Shown: positions 9,140 to 17,560 of the stretch, in pieces
Layout: every line of letters starts with the position of its first letter
Numbering within the stretch: position 1 is the first letter of the stretch
Assembly: GCF_009767585.1 (NCBI RefSeq)
Contig: NZ_WSNW01000001.1
Coordinates: forward strand, 3,432,041-3,496,040
Origin: Coprobacillus cateniformis
GTDB lineage: Bacteria; Bacillota_I; Bacilli_A; Erysipelotrichales; Coprobacillaceae
Direction of reading: 5' to 3'
DNA: 64,000 nucleotides
Translations under genes and position numbers: made by a program
Notes under the pieces: model-generated
Databases searched by the model: none
The model's input: only the letters and a program-made list of their open reading frames with translations
What the model was told of the DNA's origin: nothing

Positions 9140-9152
9140 AGTTATAATAACT
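9140..9152. promoter_or_regulatory. Perfect 13-bp palindrome between hlyIII and DUF1836 genes
   Basis: AGTTAT-A-ATAACT in the 128-base region between two divergent genes. The DUF1836 protein has a MerR-like DNA-binding region, so this may be its operator. It is short and AT-rich, so chance is not excluded. Confidence 0.3.
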
Positions 9153-9246
9153 ACTTTATACGTATATTATATTTCATTTTCTTCGAATGTCAACTATGTG
9201 TTGTTATTTTTTTCAAAATCATGTATGATATAAACGAGGTGATTCT

Positions 9247-9801
9247 ATGAGCAATGATAAATTTTACAAAAGATTAATAGAAATAGAAAATACGAGTGAT
9301 TTAAAATCAGAAGATATCCCCTCTTTAGATCTTTATATGGATCAAATTATGACACTTTTTGATGTCAACCTTGCTGATAACAAAAGAAATGAAGATGATA
9401 AGTTATTAACAAAAACAATGATCAATAATTATTCTAAAGAAGGTTTACTAAAACCAATTAAAGGGAAAAAATATACTAAAGATCATATCTTACAGATGTT
9501 ACTGATTTACTCTTTAAAAAATACAATCTCAATTCAGGAAATAAAAAAAGTTCTACAACCCTATCATGAACAAACTGAAAAAATAGAACCAATATATAAC
9601 AAGTTCTTATCAACAAAAAAAGAATTAGCACATCTTGTTACAACATCTACACAAGAATTCATTGAAAAACAAGGTTTTGATCTTGATGATCCTGACCAAC
9701 GAACAATGCTGCTTTTGCTTATTTGTGCATTAAGCAATCAGTATAAAACAATTGCAGAAAAAATTCTAGATACATACTATCAGGATGAAAATGAAAAATA
9801 G
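9247..9801 (+). CDS. DUF1836-family protein, MerR-like helix-turn-helix
   Basis: A 184-residue protein whose central part (LLTKTMINNYSKEGLLKPIKG, then KYTKDHILQMLLIYSLK) matches the DUF1836 pattern, which resembles the winged helix of MerR regulators. The remainder is helical, with no visible ligand-binding motif. It is divergent from one HlyIII gene and convergent with a second, suggesting it regulates them, but the target is unproven. The ATG is preceded by GAGGTGATT. No membrane segment is seen. Confidence 0.8.
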   Translation: MSNDKFYKRLIEIENTSDLKSEDIPSLDLYMDQIMTLFDVNLADNKRNEDDKLLTKTMINNYSKEGLLKPIKGKKYTKDHILQMLLIYSLKNTISIQEIKKVLQPYHEQTEKIEPIYNKFLSTKKELAHLVTTSTQEFIEKQGFDLDDPDQRTMLLLLICALSNQYKTIAEKILDTYYQDENEK

Positions 9802-9823
9802 CAGAAGAATCTCTGCTATTTTT
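9794..9823. terminator. Bidirectional terminator between DUF1836 and second HlyIII genes
   Basis: AAAAATAGCAGA (9794-9805), loop AGAATC, TCTGCTATTTTT (9812-9823): a perfect 12-bp stem covering the stop region of both convergent genes. Confidence 0.9.
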
Positions 9824-10472
9824 ACATAAAGAAAACAATGGCTATAAAATGAAGAATACTCGCTGCATTAATAAACAAATGCCAGACAAAGTGAAAAAAC
9901 TTTTTATGTTTTGAATAAAAGTATACACCAGCTGAATACATAACTCCTCCCATAACAATAAATGAGAGAAACAAGAAAGATGCATCCTGCAAAAGGGCAG
10001 GAATAAAAAACACAGCTGTCCATCCCATAACAAGATAAATTGTTGTAGAGAGAACAGGATAGGCTTTCTTTGAAATTGATTTCAAAAGTATACCTGCGAA
10101 AACTGCCCCCCACTCCAACACAAGAATAAGAACACCTAGCCACCCTTGCACAACGCATAATGCAATAGGAGTATAACTTCCAGCAATGGCCAAATAAATA
10201 CAAATATGATCTAATTTTCTAAAAACATATTTTTGCTCAGTATTATAATCCATACTATGATATATAGTCGATATAAGAAACATGAGAAATAAGCAAATAA
10301 TAAAGATAGAGACACCAACTGCCCTCACAACGCCACCCACAAGATAGGAATAGACTGCTGCAAATGGCAAAACAAATAAACAAGCAAGTGCCATGACTCC
10401 ATGACTAATAGCATTTCCAACTTCTTCTCCAAAAGTCAAATGAATCATATCACGCATTGTTTTTTCTTCCAT
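9822..10472 (-). CDS. HlyIII/PAQR-family membrane protein (second copy)
   Basis: Second seven-helix HlyIII-family protein, also 216 residues but clearly diverged from the first. Shared signatures are FGEEVGNAISHG at the N-terminus, ISTIYHSMD, FRKLDHICIYLAIAGSYTP and the late HFVWHLFINAAS. It carries its own promoter (TTGGAT, 17 bases, TATAAT on the minus strand, about 10496-10525). Two HlyIII paralogues around one putative regulator suggest a recent or functionally paired duplication. Confidence 0.89.
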   Translation of the reverse strand: MEEKTMRDMIHLTFGEEVGNAISHGVMALACLFVLPFAAVYSYLVGGVVRAVGVSIFIICLFLMFLISTIYHSMDYNTEQKYVFRKLDHICIYLAIAGSYTPIALCVVQGWLGVLILVLEWGAVFAGILLKSISKKAYPVLSTTIYLVMGWTAVFFIPALLQDASFLFLSFIVMGGVMYSAGVYFYSKHKKFFHFVWHLFINAASILHFIAIVFFM

Positions 10473-10545
10473 ATATATTCCCCCTTTAGATTTACAATTA
10501 TAATGGATTTTTTATCATGATCCAAATTTTATTATAACAATTCTA

Positions 10546-12315
10546 CTATTCCATGATACCTAATTGCTTCAATAAGAATTGACCATTTGTTGATTGTGAT
10601 TGACCTTCTTTAATGAGATAATCAAAACAAATATGATTGTTTTCATAAAATTCATCAAAATGATAATTTAAACATTCAACATTTTGACTTCGACATAACT
10701 CAAAATCATGCGTAGTTAAAAAAGTCATACTATAAGGTAGAGATAATTTTTGAATAGTTGCTTTGGCGCCAGCAATACGGTCCAAAGAATTTGTACCTTT
10801 GAAAATCTCATCAATCAAACATAACATTGGTTTTTCCTCTTTAGCATAACATATCATTTCTTTAATACGTAACAATTCTCCATAGAAAGTTGACACACCT
10901 TCTTCTACATTGTCTTTAACACGCATAGATGTCATAATATGCATATGGCAACATGTCATTTGATCAGCTAAGACAAACCCTCCTGCATATGCCAACACAA
11001 GATTTAATCCAATTGTTCTCATAAATGTTGTTTTTCCAGACATATTTGAACCAGTAATTACGCAGACAGAATCCTTCATAACAAAGCTATTACCCACAAC
11101 TTTCTCTTTGACAATCAAAGGATGTCTAAGATTTTTAAATGATAATAACTTTTCTTTTTGAACTTTTGGCATAACAACATCAAAATCATCTATTTTCAAA
11201 ACACTTAAACTTGCCCAAACTTCAATCTGCCCTAACCCATCAAACCATCTTTCTAAATCCTGATGATATTTTTCAAGCCAACCAATATATTGATTTCTTA
11301 GCCAAAAATCATATAACCCTAAAGCATTCAACACAAGAATAGCAATAATATTCTGACGATATCCAATTCTTTGAGATAATCTTGACAACTCTTGAATACC
11401 TTTCACTGCTTTCCCCTTCACACATATTTCTAATTGCAATGCTTTGAAAAGTTGACTTTCAAATCTTTCATCTTCAATTAATTGAAATATTCTCAAATAA
11501 CTTTGAACGCTTTTGTTCAAGAAAGCAACAGGTTCAAATAGTTCCTGATGTTTTTTTAAGTTTAAGAATGCAAAACAAAGTTGAGCAACTGCTCCTATTT
11601 CAAAAGAGGCTAAAGTATATGGAAGACCAATTGAAAAACACAAGCAAAATAATGATACAATTGTTATAAATGAAACAATAAATACAAATGGTGATATTTT
11701 CTCATAAGAGTGTATATTGAAATGAGTCATAAAATTTTGAATCACAGTTTCTTTATGGGCTTGTGTCATCTTTCCATAGGCTTCTAGTTGCAAAACAAAT
11801 GCCTCATGCTGGCTCATCTCTAACACTGTTTCTTGATGTTTCTCAAGCTCTTCCTGCTGAATACCGTCTTCTATAAGAATATCAGCAAGTTTTTTTTGAC
11901 CCTTTTGAGTAAATGCAAGATTTATCATTTGAAATAATGAGTGGTGTCCAACAATATCTAAATCAATCGCCTTTGGATTATCATTTAAATATGCCTGACC
12001 AGTTTCAGAAAATGTTGTCCACTGATTCGTCATACGTTTTATATGATCTTGATATACATTCGCAAGTGATTGCTTTTCTAACAAATCTTGTTTTATACTA
12101 TCATGATAACGTATAGTTACTAAAAAGATGATTAGACATAATAGAGAAATACCATATAAAATATGTAGGTTTTGAAAATAACCTACTAATAAACCAGCAA
12201 TCACTCCCATACCCAAGACAAATCTCATAATCGCTATATAATTGGATTTCTTATGCAAATCTTGACAGATGTCATGTGTCTCATTATAAAGTTTTTGAAA
12301 TTTTTGTAGTGTCAT
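10546..12315 (-). CDS. Membrane-anchored MutS-family ATPase
   Basis: A 589-residue protein whose C-terminal ~190 residues form a MutS-type ABC ATPase: Walker A GSNMSGKT (422-429), a MutS-like segment SMRVKDNVEEGVSTFYGEL, Walker B LCLIDEIFKGTNS and TTHDFELC. Unlike MutS or MutS2 it has two hydrophobic hairpins, at about 27-68 and 209-252, so it is probably membrane-bound, and it lacks the mismatch-recognition and Smr domains. Such proteins are usually annotated MutS-like; their function is not established. It lies 19 bases after a HAD phosphatase gene on the same strand, probably cotranscribed. Confidence 0.85.
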   Translation of the reverse strand: MTLQKFQKLYNETHDICQDLHKKSNYIAIMRFVLGMGVIAGLLVGYFQNLHILYGISLLCLIIFLVTIRYHDSIKQDLLEKQSLANVYQDHIKRMTNQWTTFSETGQAYLNDNPKAIDLDIVGHHSLFQMINLAFTQKGQKKLADILIEDGIQQEELEKHQETVLEMSQHEAFVLQLEAYGKMTQAHKETVIQNFMTHFNIHSYEKISPFVFIVSFITIVSLFCLCFSIGLPYTLASFEIGAVAQLCFAFLNLKKHQELFEPVAFLNKSVQSYLRIFQLIEDERFESQLFKALQLEICVKGKAVKGIQELSRLSQRIGYRQNIIAILVLNALGLYDFWLRNQYIGWLEKYHQDLERWFDGLGQIEVWASLSVLKIDDFDVVMPKVQKEKLLSFKNLRHPLIVKEKVVGNSFVMKDSVCVITGSNMSGKTTFMRTIGLNLVLAYAGGFVLADQMTCCHMHIMTSMRVKDNVEEGVSTFYGELLRIKEMICYAKEEKPMLCLIDEIFKGTNSLDRIAGAKATIQKLSLPYSMTFLTTHDFELCRSQNVECLNYHFDEFYENNHICFDYLIKEGQSQSTNGQFLLKQLGIME

Positions 12316-12334
12316 TTGATATCTCCTTATTCTC

Positions 12335-13144
12335 TTACAAACATAGTTTTAATTCCTTCAATGCTTGAACAATCCCATCATTATCATTCGTATCTGTCAC
12401 AATGTCTGCAATGTTTTTTACTTCAGAAACAGCATTCCCCATAGCAACACCTGTTCCAGCAAATTGCATCATTGTTATATCATTATGTGCATCACCAAAC
12501 ACTATGACTTCTGTTCTGTCACTTCCATAAAATGATATAACATGCTTTAAAGCAGTTGCTTTATCTACTCCAAGAGCATTAAACTCATAATAATATGGGG
12601 CTGTGAACATAGAGTGAACTTCATTTGAAAATGGTTCAGCCATTTCCTGAAAATGCTGTTTCAAATAACATGGTTTAGCACTGATTAAAATTTTATTTAA
12701 TGGAAACTGACAAGCTGCTTCTAAATCATCTACTTCACATAGTTTATAACATCCCATACGAGATTCATGTTGGATATTGTCAGCATAAACATCATGTACA
12801 AACATATATTCATCTTTATCAATCATAATATCAACATCAAATTGTTTAAGATGATGAAGTATCCTTTTTGATTGTATTGTACTTAAAGGTTTATGAAAAA
12901 GTATCTCTTGATTTTGAACATTCATTGCAAGACTTCCATTATATGAAATCACAACTCCATTATATTTATCCATATCTAATTGTTTTGCATATTGCAGCAT
13001 TCCAGATGTTGGTCTACCAGAAGCCAATATAAAACGATAACCTGATTTTTGCATATCTATTATAGTTTCTTTTGTCAGATCAGTAATAATTTTTTGACTG
13101 TTAAGCAAAGTTCCATCCATATCCACAACTATCCATCTCATCAT
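12335..13144 (-). CDS. HAD-superfamily Cof-type phosphatase
   Basis: A 269-residue Cof/IIB subfamily HAD hydrolase. These act on sugar phosphates, flavin mononucleotide or similar small phosphates. Motif I is VVDMDGTLLNS (nucleophile Asp), motif II ILASGRPTSG, and the late motif GDAHNDITMMQFAG carries the Mg-binding aspartates. The large cap between about 85 and 190 is typical of type IIB. The substrate cannot be assigned. It is upstream of and probably cotranscribed with the MutS-like ATPase gene. Confidence 0.92.
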   Translation of the reverse strand: MMRWIVVDMDGTLLNSQKIITDLTKETIIDMQKSGYRFILASGRPTSGMLQYAKQLDMDKYNGVVISYNGSLAMNVQNQEILFHKPLSTIQSKRILHHLKQFDVDIMIDKDEYMFVHDVYADNIQHESRMGCYKLCEVDDLEAACQFPLNKILISAKPCYLKQHFQEMAEPFSNEVHSMFTAPYYYEFNALGVDKATALKHVISFYGSDRTEVIVFGDAHNDITMMQFAGTGVAMGNAVSEVKNIADIVTDTNDNDGIVQALKELKLCL

Positions 13145-13176
13145 GCTTCATTTCTCCCCTATCTTAAAAAAGAACT

Positions 13177-13656
13177 CTATAAATCTAATTGAAAAACAAC
13201 AACAGGAATCTCTCCAAAATGAGAATCAGCAATCTTATAAAAACCAAGCGATTGCCAAAATGCCATACCTTTTTCATTATATTCAATACAAGCTAATTGA
13301 ACATGGTTATAATGATTATCTAACTGGTTAATAAAACTTTGTATAATTGCTTTTCCGAATCCTTGTCTATGCTTATTTTCATCAACTAAAAATAATCCAA
13401 TCCATACGTATGTATCATCATGCTGCATTGAATAGCGATAACCACATTGATAATCGATATAAGCAGTCATCTGATGATCAATATAAACTTTTTGACAATA
13501 ATGCTTTTTCTTATCATAACCTTCAGGAATATTCATATCTTCCCTAAGCACTTCTTTAGTAATCACTATATTTTCTAATTGATAATAACCTTTTTGTCTT
13601 AAACAGAATTCATACAATTCATTGTCAACATCATAAATGCGATAAAACTCTATCAT
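13177..13656 (-). CDS. GNAT-family N-acetyltransferase
   Basis: A 159-residue GNAT fold protein. The acetyl-CoA-binding segment is GLFLVDENKHRQGFGKAIIQSF, in which R/Q-x-x-G-x-G/A is recognisable, followed by ACIEYNEKGMAFWQSLGF, the usual last helix-strand. The substrate is unknown. It starts three bases after the small gene at 13660 in the same direction, indicating an operon. Confidence 0.82.
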   Translation of the reverse strand: MIEFYRIYDVDNELYEFCLRQKGYYQLENIVITKEVLREDMNIPEGYDKKKHYCQKVYIDHQMTAYIDYQCGYRYSMQHDDTYVWIGLFLVDENKHRQGFGKAIIQSFINQLDNHYNHVQLACIEYNEKGMAFWQSLGFYKIADSHFGEIPVVVFQLDL

Positions 13657-13659
13657 ATT

Positions 13660-14013
13660 CTACCTCCTTTTATTTTTCTTTATATATTCTTCAACTGGAT
13701 CAATAATCTTATCTAAAAAAGCTTCTTCACCCCAGGTATTGACCTTAAAAAAAGTTGCCTGACTTCCACCAGCTGTAATAGCAATTAACTCTATATAATC
13801 TTGATAACCTAAAATAGTAACATTCATACTTACACGATTTCCACCTATATAACTATATCGTTCGAAAACCAAAATTGTACACTGAACATTATTAATAACA
13901 CTTTGATGCCTATCTTCAATAGTAGCAGACATACTTCCTTGAATAATTTCGTTCTCTATATACTTGAGAAAATGATTATAATTTCCTTGAAATGATTTGG
14001 TATACTTTGCCAT
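13660..14013 (-). CDS. Small conserved protein, probably DUF6054
   Basis: A 117-residue soluble protein. The segments ERYSYIGGNRVSMNVTI and ITAGGSQATFFKVNTWGEE match, from memory, a small Bacillota family I believe is DUF6054. Its function is unknown. No signal peptide or membrane helix is seen. It is followed at three bases by the GNAT gene. Confidence 0.65.
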   Translation of the reverse strand: MAKYTKSFQGNYNHFLKYIENEIIQGSMSATIEDRHQSVINNVQCTILVFERYSYIGGNRVSMNVTILGYQDYIELIAITAGGSQATFFKVNTWGEEAFLDKIIDPVEEYIKKNKRR

Positions 14014-14068
14014 TTTTTATGTCCTCCATTCATAATTTCAACTCTACCTCTATGATACTTTATTTAAG

Positions 14069-14096
14069 ACAAAAAGAAAACATGATTTCTCATGTT
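14069..14096 (-). terminator. Terminator after uppP
   Basis: On the minus strand AACATG, loop AGAAAT, CATGTT and TTCTTTTTG. The stem starts at the uppP stop codon. Confidence 0.65.
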
Positions 14097-14949
14097 ATCT
14101 CATTAAAAAATATGCAAGTACTAAAATCCCTAATACAATACGATACCATCCAAAAACCTTAAAGTCATGTTTCTTAATATATCCCATTAAAAATTTAATC
14201 ACAACAACTGAAACCATAAAGGCAACAATCATTCCAATAACCAAAATAATCAATTCAGCAGTTGTGAACAAAAATCCAAATTTAACCAATTTCAACAATG
14301 ATGCCCCAAACATAACAGGAATAGCTAAGAAAAAAGTAAACTCAGCAGCAACTGTTCTAGAAACACCTAATAATAATGCTCCAACAATTGTTGCACCTGA
14401 ACGAGACGTTCCTGGGAAAATAGCAGCAATTAATTGAAAAATCCCAATTAAGAGTGCTGTATTAAATGTTATATCAGCAAGCGAATTAATGCGTGAGTGC
14501 TGTGATGCATTTCTATTTTCAATAACAATAAAAGCAATCCCAAAAACAATGAGTGCTATTGAAACTGTCTGATAGTTGTAAAACATTGCTTCTAATTGTT
14601 CATCAAATAATAAGCCAACTACAGCAGCAGGTACACAAGAAACTAAAATTTTAAACCATAACATAAATTTATCCCATTTTACATAAGATAAAACTCCAGT
14701 TTGTGCTAATGGCTGTTGATTATCCTTTTTACCAAACGGAAAAAAATCATTCCAAAACAAAACAACAACTGCAAGAATTGCTCCTAATTGAATTACAACT
14801 TGAAACATACTATAGAATTCAGGACTCACATCCAATTTCACAAATTCATCCAGTAAAATCATATGACCAGTGCTGCTAATTGGCAACCATTCAGTAATAC
14901 CTTCAACTATTCCAAATAGAACAGCTTTTAATATTTCAAGAATTTCCAT
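14095..14949 (-). CDS. uppP: Undecaprenyl-diphosphatase UppP (BacA)
   Basis: Dephosphorylates undecaprenyl diphosphate so that the lipid carrier of cell-wall synthesis can be reused; overexpression confers bacitracin resistance in other species. At 284 residues it is normal length, with eight or so membrane helices. Both active-site motifs are intact: EGITEWLPISSTGHMIL near the N-terminus and FPGTSRSGATI in the middle. It is monocistronic, with a terminator at its stop codon. Confidence 0.96.
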   Translation of the reverse strand: MEILEILKAVLFGIVEGITEWLPISSTGHMILLDEFVKLDVSPEFYSMFQVVIQLGAILAVVVLFWNDFFPFGKKDNQQPLAQTGVLSYVKWDKFMLWFKILVSCVPAAVVGLLFDEQLEAMFYNYQTVSIALIVFGIAFIVIENRNASQHSRINSLADITFNTALLIGIFQLIAAIFPGTSRSGATIVGALLLGVSRTVAAEFTFFLAIPVMFGASLLKLVKFGFLFTTAELIILVIGMIVAFMVSVVVIKFLMGYIKKHDFKVFGWYRIVLGILVLAYFLMR

Positions 14950-15172
14950 TTCTAAACCTCCATATTATCCATATGCTTTTTTTATACTGTATTACTATAT
15001 AACAAAACACATATTTTGTATACCATTTTTTAGAAGAAACGTATTTAGTAAGAGTGTATTTCATCATAGCAACAATAAGGTTTAATTTTGTTAAAAGAAA
15101 AAAGGAAAGAGAAAGATCATATATTCATAAACAAGCATAGCAAGTATTATTTAACAAAGGAGACATTAAACA

Positions 15173-15671
15173 ATGAACAAAAGTCATAAAGATAAAAGTA
15201 TATACGATAAAATCCCTCATCCTAAAACAATTCTGACAGCACTTACCAGAATGTTATATTTTAAAAATACATTTACCTTATATAAAGAATTTTATCAATA
15301 ATTAAACCTTTATGATATGCTTGTTTTACCAGTAAAGCAGACAATAGAATGGGAAGAAATCTGATTACTCTCATACACTACAAGATTTACAGTTCATCTA
15401 CAAAAATGCAAAATTAGTAAACTCACTAAAAGTTATCACTCTACTTATGAAACTATGACTTTTGTAAAACAAATCCAACCAATTCATCAAATCCATCTAT
15501 CTTATTTCTCCTGAAAGTACAAGCATTATTCATGGTATCTCTGTGACTTTAATTCAAATGTCAAAGGGCTTGAAATTTGATGAAGTGATTGTTTTAGATG
15601 TAGAAAATGAGTCATATATTATCGAATATGATAAAAATCAGTTGTATATAGCAGCTGCACAAATTCACTAG
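15173..15671 (+). pseudogene. Decayed HelD/UvrD-like helicase remnant
   Basis: The strand still shows a ribosome site (AAAGGAG) and ATG at 15173 opening a 42-codon frame (MNKSHKDKSIYDKIPHP, then LTRMLYFKNTFTLYKEFYQ), followed by stops and frame changes. The last ~45 codons to TAG at 15669-15671 read IHGISVTLIQMSKGLKFDEV and then IVLDVENESY, ending QLYIAAAQIH. That matches the motif V/VI region of HelD-type UvrD helicases (KGLEFD, LYVA.TRA). The ATPase core with Walker A is absent, so this is a degraded gene, not a product. The assignment rests on motif recognition. Confidence 0.7.
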
Positions 15672-15769
15672 AAATTCTTCTTTATTCCTATTACAGTCAT
15701 AAAATCTTCATCATTAAACTGTCATTTTCAATAATAAATATATTTATATTTCTTTATAATAAAAATATG
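15672..15769. other. Intergenic, no feature seen
   Basis: Between the helicase relic and the next terminator I see only AT-rich sequence with no convincing frame or promoter. Confidence 0.4.
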
Positions 15770-15811
15770 AAAACAGGCAAATGATGTATTTGAACATCAC
15801 TCGCCTATTTT
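15770..15811 (-). terminator. Terminator after GyrI-like gene
   Basis: On the minus strand AAAATAGGCGAGTGATGT pairs imperfectly with ACATCATTTGCCTGTTTT across a 6-base loop, and a T-rich run follows. Confidence 0.75.
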
Positions 15812-16310
15812 ATTTTTCAGTCACGCCAATCCATATCTCAACAATCCCATCTTGACCATAATACTGAATATCTGGTGCTCCTGATTTCATTCGCCCAGTT
15901 ATATATCCTGAATTCAATGGTTTGTATCGAGACTTTGGTAACCATTTTGTAATGGCCTGAACCTCTGTTTTTCCTATTGTTTCAATAGTACAAGGAAAAA
16001 CTGCCCATGTCATAGCAGGTACTATATAACTATCTAATTCATTATCAATTGTCATATGACTTGAGACAGCAATATAATAATCAAATTTATGAGAATCATC
16101 TTCATATGTATTATAAACACTTATCCCAAACAATCCAAATGGTTCTTGATTCATCATAGGCATTAATGTGCTTTGAAAATCTTTTTCTTTGAACTCGTTC
16201 CATAACAAAGGAATTTCTTTTCTTCCCTTTTTTCTTTTATTTGTTGTATGTAAACAATAACCAATAACTCTAAAACTTTCTCTTTGTTCAATTCTAAATG
16301 GTACGTTCAT
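15810..16310 (-). CDS. GyrI-like small-molecule-binding domain protein
   Basis: A 166-residue protein made of one GyrI-like (AraC effector-binding) domain with no DNA-binding domain. Recognisable elements are FRIEQRESFRVIGYCLHT at the start, a duplicated alpha-beta pattern, YIVPAMTWAVFPC and the final YGQDGIVEIWIGVT. The same ending style occurs in the AraC protein at 56408-57292. Stand-alone members bind drugs or other hydrophobic compounds, sometimes as hydrolases. The ligand is unknown. It lies in an accessory-looking stretch next to gene relics. Confidence 0.82.
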   Translation of the reverse strand: MNVPFRIEQRESFRVIGYCLHTTNKRKKGRKEIPLLWNEFKEKDFQSTLMPMMNQEPFGLFGISVYNTYEDDSHKFDYYIAVSSHMTIDNELDSYIVPAMTWAVFPCTIETIGKTEVQAITKWLPKSRYKPLNSGYITGRMKSGAPDIQYYGQDGIVEIWIGVTEK

Positions 16311-16436
16311 ATCTTTTCCTCCTTAATATAAAATGATTATAAAAGAAAATGATATTTTTGTCCTCTTTATTTATGCCAAAAAAGAAGAGGTTATATATTT
16401 GTCAAATTCATGAATTTTTTTATCATAATTTTCAGT

Positions 16437-16460
16437 AAAAAGCACTTCTGGTTGCTTTTT
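16437..16460 (-). terminator. Terminator after hypothetical gene
   Basis: On the minus strand AAAAAGCA, loop ACCAGAAG, TGCTTTTT, starting three bases after the stop of the gene ending at 16463. Confidence 0.75.
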
Positions 16461-16462
16461 GA

Positions 16463-16999
16463 TCAAATTCTGACATACAATATCTTCTTAAGTATACTCA
16501 AAGTTCTCTTTTCAAAATCATGCATAGTAATAATTTGACTCCCTTGATTTATTTTGTTTTTTAGATATTTTTTAACAAAATAAAAGAATTGAGCAAAAAA
16601 TATATTACGTCTTACAGGATTGTTATCAAATAAGCTAAGAAGGGATTCTTGCTCATATCCGTTATTAAAATACAAAGATAATGCCGAATATCCAAATGTT
16701 ATATCAGCGGCAAAAAAAGGATTTACTTTTACACATGCTAATTCATCAAATAACCAAATCGCTTCAAATATTGCTGCATCTCTTTTTTGAGGACTAGTTC
16801 TATAATATTGAGTATCTTCATTATTTAATTTATCAATATAATCAATGAATTGATCAATTGGTAAATATTTAACAGTATAAACATCATCTAAAGTCGCATA
16901 ACCAAGATAATAATTATTAGATTCATTTTTAGGTAACAAACTTAATAATACTTCATCTTTTAATAATTCTTCTTTAGTAACGATATGATTATGAATCAC
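16463..16999 (-). CDS. Hypothetical protein
   Basis: I do not recognise this 178-residue protein. It is soluble, rich in aromatic and acidic residues, with a helical C-terminal half (FFAQFFYFVKKYLKNKIN) and no catalytic motif that I can name. Its 5' end overlaps a truncated gene on the opposite strand at 16981-17145, and a Cro/C1 protein gene follows that. The setting suggests an acquired fragment of a mobile element. Confidence 0.6.
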   Translation of the reverse strand: MIHNHIVTKEELLKDEVLLSLLPKNESNNYYLGYATLDDVYTVKYLPIDQFIDYIDKLNNEDTQYYRTSPQKRDAAIFEAIWLFDELACVKVNPFFAADITFGYSALSLYFNNGYEQESLLSLFDNNPVRRNIFFAQFFYFVKKYLKNKINQGSQIITMHDFEKRTLSILKKILYVRI

Positions 17000-17145
17000 C
17001 TAATCATTACAAATCAAATCTTTCGACTCAAGTAGTTAATAAAGAATTTGATGATTTTATACAACAATTAAGCATATTAGATAAAATTAAAAATGATGAT
17101 GAAAAAGACATGTCTGAAGATACATGTCCAATTGATTTATTATAG
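16981..17145 (+). pseudogene. C-terminal remnant of a gene without a start
   Basis: A 54-codon open frame with protein-like composition (NHYKSNLSTQVVNKEFDDF, then IQQLSILDKIKNDDEKDMSE, ending PIDLL) runs to TAG at 17143-17145. A stop lies directly upstream, and there is no in-frame ATG or ribosome site. It looks like the tail of a larger protein cut by rearrangement. The parent family is not recognisable. Confidence 0.4.
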
Positions 17146-17151
17146 TAAGTT

Positions 17152-17391
17152 TTATTTCTTTTTAGACTTCTTAGGATGCTCATATTTAATTAACTCGTCA
17201 ACTGTACAGTCTAAATAAAAACAAAGTTTTGCAATTAAATTTGCGTCTATTCGTTGAAATTGATTACGACAATATTTATTAAAGTTTGGTCGAGGTAAAT
17301 CTAAGTCTTTACAAATTTTATTTTTACTTATCCCTGCTTTCTCTAAAAGCTCTTCAATATTCATTTTTACAACTCCATAATCACTGTCCAT
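17152..17391 (-). CDS. Cro/C1-family DNA-binding protein
   Basis: A 79-residue helix-turn-helix protein of the short Cro/C1 type. The segment IEELLEKAGISKNKICKDLD is followed by LPRPNFNKYCRNQFQRID and LIAKLCFYLDCTVDELIKY, the usual five-helix layout, with a lysine-rich tail. The start is taken at ATG 17391, nine bases after GGAGG; an in-frame ATG at 17406 overlaps that ribosome site. A -10 TATAAT lies upstream on the minus strand. Proteins of this size often regulate mobile elements. Confidence 0.82.
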   Translation of the reverse strand: MDSDYGVVKMNIEELLEKAGISKNKICKDLDLPRPNFNKYCRNQFQRIDANLIAKLCFYLDCTVDELIKYEHPKKSKKK

Positions 17392-17560
17392 TCGTTTTAC
17401 CTCCATTGTATGTATTATTATATAGGAAAAATGACTTTACCATAATTTTCTATCCAAGACTTTCTGAAATTATCAATTTCTTTCATAATTTCTTGTCTTC
17501 ATTTTAATAATGTTACTATGCCTTCAGTTGTAATTGTTCAATTATTTAATAACTGCTCTA

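Noticed and set aside
9904..10203. 99-codon minus-strand frame rich in Cys and Tyr
   Set aside because: Frame-shifted shadow of the second HlyIII gene.
8468..10472. Calling the HlyIII proteins haemolysins or virulence factors
   Set aside because: The name comes from a heterologous assay; the family is now linked to membrane homeostasis.
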